Shown here: positions 6,296 to 7,299 of the stretch, one piece after another
Position numbering within the stretch: position 1 is the stretch's first letter
Layout of the letters: the number at the start of each line of letters is the position of its first letter
DNA from: Bacteroidales bacterium
Lineage (GTDB): Bacteria; Bacteroidota; Bacteroidia; Bacteroidales; JALTDM01
Length of the DNA: 7,299 bases
Assembly: GCA_027073875.1 (NCBI GenBank)
Contig: JALTEO010000252.1
Coordinates: forward strand, 1 to 7,299
Direction of reading: 5' to 3'
Translations under genes and position numbers: made by a program
The notes under the pieces: generated by a model
Databases searched by the model: none
What the model saw: the letters and a program-made list of their open reading frames with translations, nothing else
Told to the model about the DNA's origin: nothing

Positions 6296-6515
6296 ATTAA
6301 ACATAGCGAGATTCAAAATAAAATTTACTTTATTAACCCGAGTATTGAACCAAGTTGTTAAAAGAAATATTGAAAGATTTCCCGACGACTTTATGTTTCA
6401 ACTTTCTAAAGATGAGTTTAATAGTTTGAAATCACAATTTGTGATATCAAATAATGATAAAATGGGATTAAGAAGACCTTCTTCTGCTTTTTTAAATAAA
6501 CTTAGATATTTTTGA
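6296..6515 (+). pseudogene. ORF6N-domain protein fragment with internal deletion and frameshift
   Basis: ORF6N is an N-terminal DNA-binding-type domain found in phage antirepressor-like and accessory bacterial proteins. The opening HSEIQNKIYFI is in one frame (about 6302-6334). TRVLNQVVKRNIERFPDDF, then MFQLSKDEFNSLKSQFV, is in another (from 6336). About 18-20 residues normally lying between (the RGQxVMLDxDLAxLYxVE block) are missing. The domain then ends early: after MGLRRPSSAF the expected FTEQGVAML block is replaced by a few unrelated residues and a TGA at 6513-6515. An ATG at 6285 gives a 76-codon ORF, but its first 17 residues are out of the ancestral frame. It may be a remnant of a phage or mobile element. 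Confidence 0.8.
6431..6445. repeat. Perfect inverted repeat inside the ORF6N fragment
   Basis: ATCACAA-T-TTGTGAT is a perfect 7-bp inverted repeat with a single central base, encoding the SQFVI stretch. It could arise from codon choice over a conserved protein motif, or be a functional site. Confidence 0.7.
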
Positions 6516-6531
6516 GTGAATAAATAAAACA

Positions 6532-6846
6532 ATGAGAAATAATGAAATAGTAATATATCAACCCGATGATATTTCCACAAAAATAGAAGTAAAGTTTGAA
6601 GACGATACCGTTTGGTTAAACCTTAATCAAATTTCGGAATTGTTCGAGCGTGATAAATCCGTAATATCAAGACATATAGCTAATATATTTAAAGAAGGTG
6701 AATTAATTAAGAATTCAGTTGTTGCAAAAAATGCAACAACTGCTTTAGATGGTAAAATATATCAGGTAGATTACTACAATCTCGATGTAATAATATCGGT
6801 TGGTTACCGTGTAAAATCGAAACGAGGTACTCAATTTAGAATATGA
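6532..6846 (+). pseudogene. RhuM-family protein, truncated at the FRxW motif
   Basis: The 104-codon frame starts MRNNEIVIYQ, has VWLNLNQISELFERDKSVIS at 27-46, RHIANIFKEGEL at 47-58, VVAKNATTALDG at 63-74, then YYNLDVIISVGYRVKSKRGT and FRI. This is the N-terminal half of the Virulence_RhuM family, found in Bacteroidetes genomic islands; its molecular role is not settled. Family members continue FRxWAT with the rest of the domain; here TGA stands where the Trp codon would be. The start is the ATG at 6532, in line with the paralog that follows. It overlaps that gene as ATGA. The fragment lacks the C-terminal part, so it is probably not functional, though a short protein could still be made. Confidence 0.8.
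6716..6742. repeat. Hairpin-forming palindrome in RhuM copy 1
   Basis: CAGTTGTTGCA (6716-6726) and TGCAACAACTG (6732-6742) are perfect 11-bp arms around an AAAAA loop. It encodes codons for VVAKNATTA. It shares the 13-base core TGCAAAAAATGCA with the palindrome in the next gene. Confidence 0.95.
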
Positions 6847-7299
6847 AAAACGAACAAAATATTGTTATTTATCAAAATGGAGAAATTGAGTTAAAAGTAT
6901 CTGTTAATAATGAGACTATATGGTTGAGGCAAGACGAAATATCAAAATTATTTGAAAAAGACAGAACTGTTATAACCCGACATATAAATAATATTTTAAA
7001 AGATAAAGAAGTAAATGAAAAAAGCAATGTGCAAAAAATGCACTTTGCAAATTCCGACAAGCTAGTTAAGCTGTATAGTCTAGATATTATTTTGGCTGTT
7101 GGCTATAGAACAAACTCAGCTAAAGCAATAAAATTTAGACAATGGGCAACTAATATCTTAAGAAATTATATTTTAGATGGTTATGCTATCAATACAGAAA
7201 AAATCACTAACCAAAGATTTAAAGACTTAGAAAATGATGTTTATAATTTAGAAACTAAACTTAACGAACACGATAATAAGTTAAAGCAAATAATTAATA
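6843..7299 (+). CDS. RhuM-family protein, 3'-partial at the window edge
   Basis: From the ATG at 6843 the frame stays open to the end (152 codons plus one base). It begins MKNEQNIVIYQNGEIELKV and has TIWLRQDEISKLFEKDRTVI at 25-44, TRHINNILKD at 45-54, SNVQKMHFANSDK at 61-73, LYSLDIILAVGYRTNSAKAI at 77-96 and FRQWATNILRNYILDGYAIN from 98. This is an intact Virulence_RhuM domain. From about 120 the sequence (FKDLENDVYNLETKLNEHDN) looks like a coiled coil, usual before the C-terminal part. It is a diverged paralog of the truncated copy just before it, not a recent duplicate. Its start overlaps the stop of that copy (ATGA), so it may be translated by coupling. Function is unsettled; RhuM proteins are found on islands and have been called virulence or toxin-like without firm proof. 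Confidence 0.88.
   Translation, partial: MKNEQNIVIYQNGEIELKVSVNNETIWLRQDEISKLFEKDRTVITRHINNILKDKEVNEKSNVQKMHFANSDKLVKLYSLDIILAVGYRTNSAKAIKFRQWATNILRNYILDGYAINTEKITNQRFKDLENDVYNLETKLNEHDNKLKQIIN
7024..7048. repeat. Hairpin-forming palindrome in RhuM copy 2
   Basis: GCAATGTGCA (7024-7033) and TGCACTTTGC (7039-7048) form 10-bp arms with one T-T mismatch around an AAAAA loop. It lies over the codons for SNVQKMHFA, the position homologous to the palindrome in copy 1. Confidence 0.9.

Noticed and set aside
3994..7299. CRISPR array, tRNA or integron attC sites in the fragment region
   Set aside because: No regularly spaced repeats, no cloverleaf sequence and no paired attC-type cores were seen on reading both strands.

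Overview
The window looks like a piece of a Bacteroidota (Bacteroidetes) chromosome. Three things point there: a DnaB of the Bacteroidales type, a UpxY-type NusG paralog next to sugar-nucleotide genes, and A/T-rich gene starts with candidate -7 elements of the TAnnTTTG form and no clear Shine-Dalgarno. Composition is in two parts. The dnaB region is moderate in G+C (32 of 60 bases in 1021-1080). The region after about 3950 is very A+T-rich (18 of 60 G+C in 4021-4080; 13 of 60 in 5701-5760).

Left part, minus strand: dnaB (2201-693) is followed after 3 bp by a secreted-protein gene that starts at 689 and runs off the left edge. It matches a Bacteroidetes family that, as I recall, is usually labelled 'asparagine synthetase B'. 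The intergenic gap 2202-2380 holds divergent candidate promoters.

Middle, plus strand: an intact WbpP-like UDP-sugar C4-epimerase (2381-3346) and, 5 bp later, an intact UpxY/RfaH-like antiterminator (3352-3846). These would be the head of a surface-polysaccharide locus. The 147-bp gap that follows has a candidate promoter, a hairpin, a sequence resembling the RfaH ops element, and overlapping palindromes.

Right part, 3994-7299: a chain of broken genes. In order these are an AlbA_2/Schlafen-type regulator with an internal deletion and frameshift; the C-terminal third of a CMP-sialic-acid-type cytidylyltransferase (neuA-like) split by the C-terminus of a DUF4143 ATPase; the C-terminal half of a long-form GDP-L-fucose synthase; an ORF6N-domain fragment with its own deletion and frameshift; a RhuM-family gene cut at the FRxW motif; and a second RhuM gene, open to the window end. 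I read this as the wreck of a polysaccharide locus (nonulosonic acid and fucose genes) colonised by accessory or phage-type genes and eroded by small deletions.

The observation most worth follow-up is in the two RhuM paralogs. At the homologous protein position both carry a hairpin-forming palindrome with the same 13-base core and the same A5 loop, but read in different frames, so the encoded residues differ. The ORF6N fragment also has a perfect palindrome inside its coding sequence.
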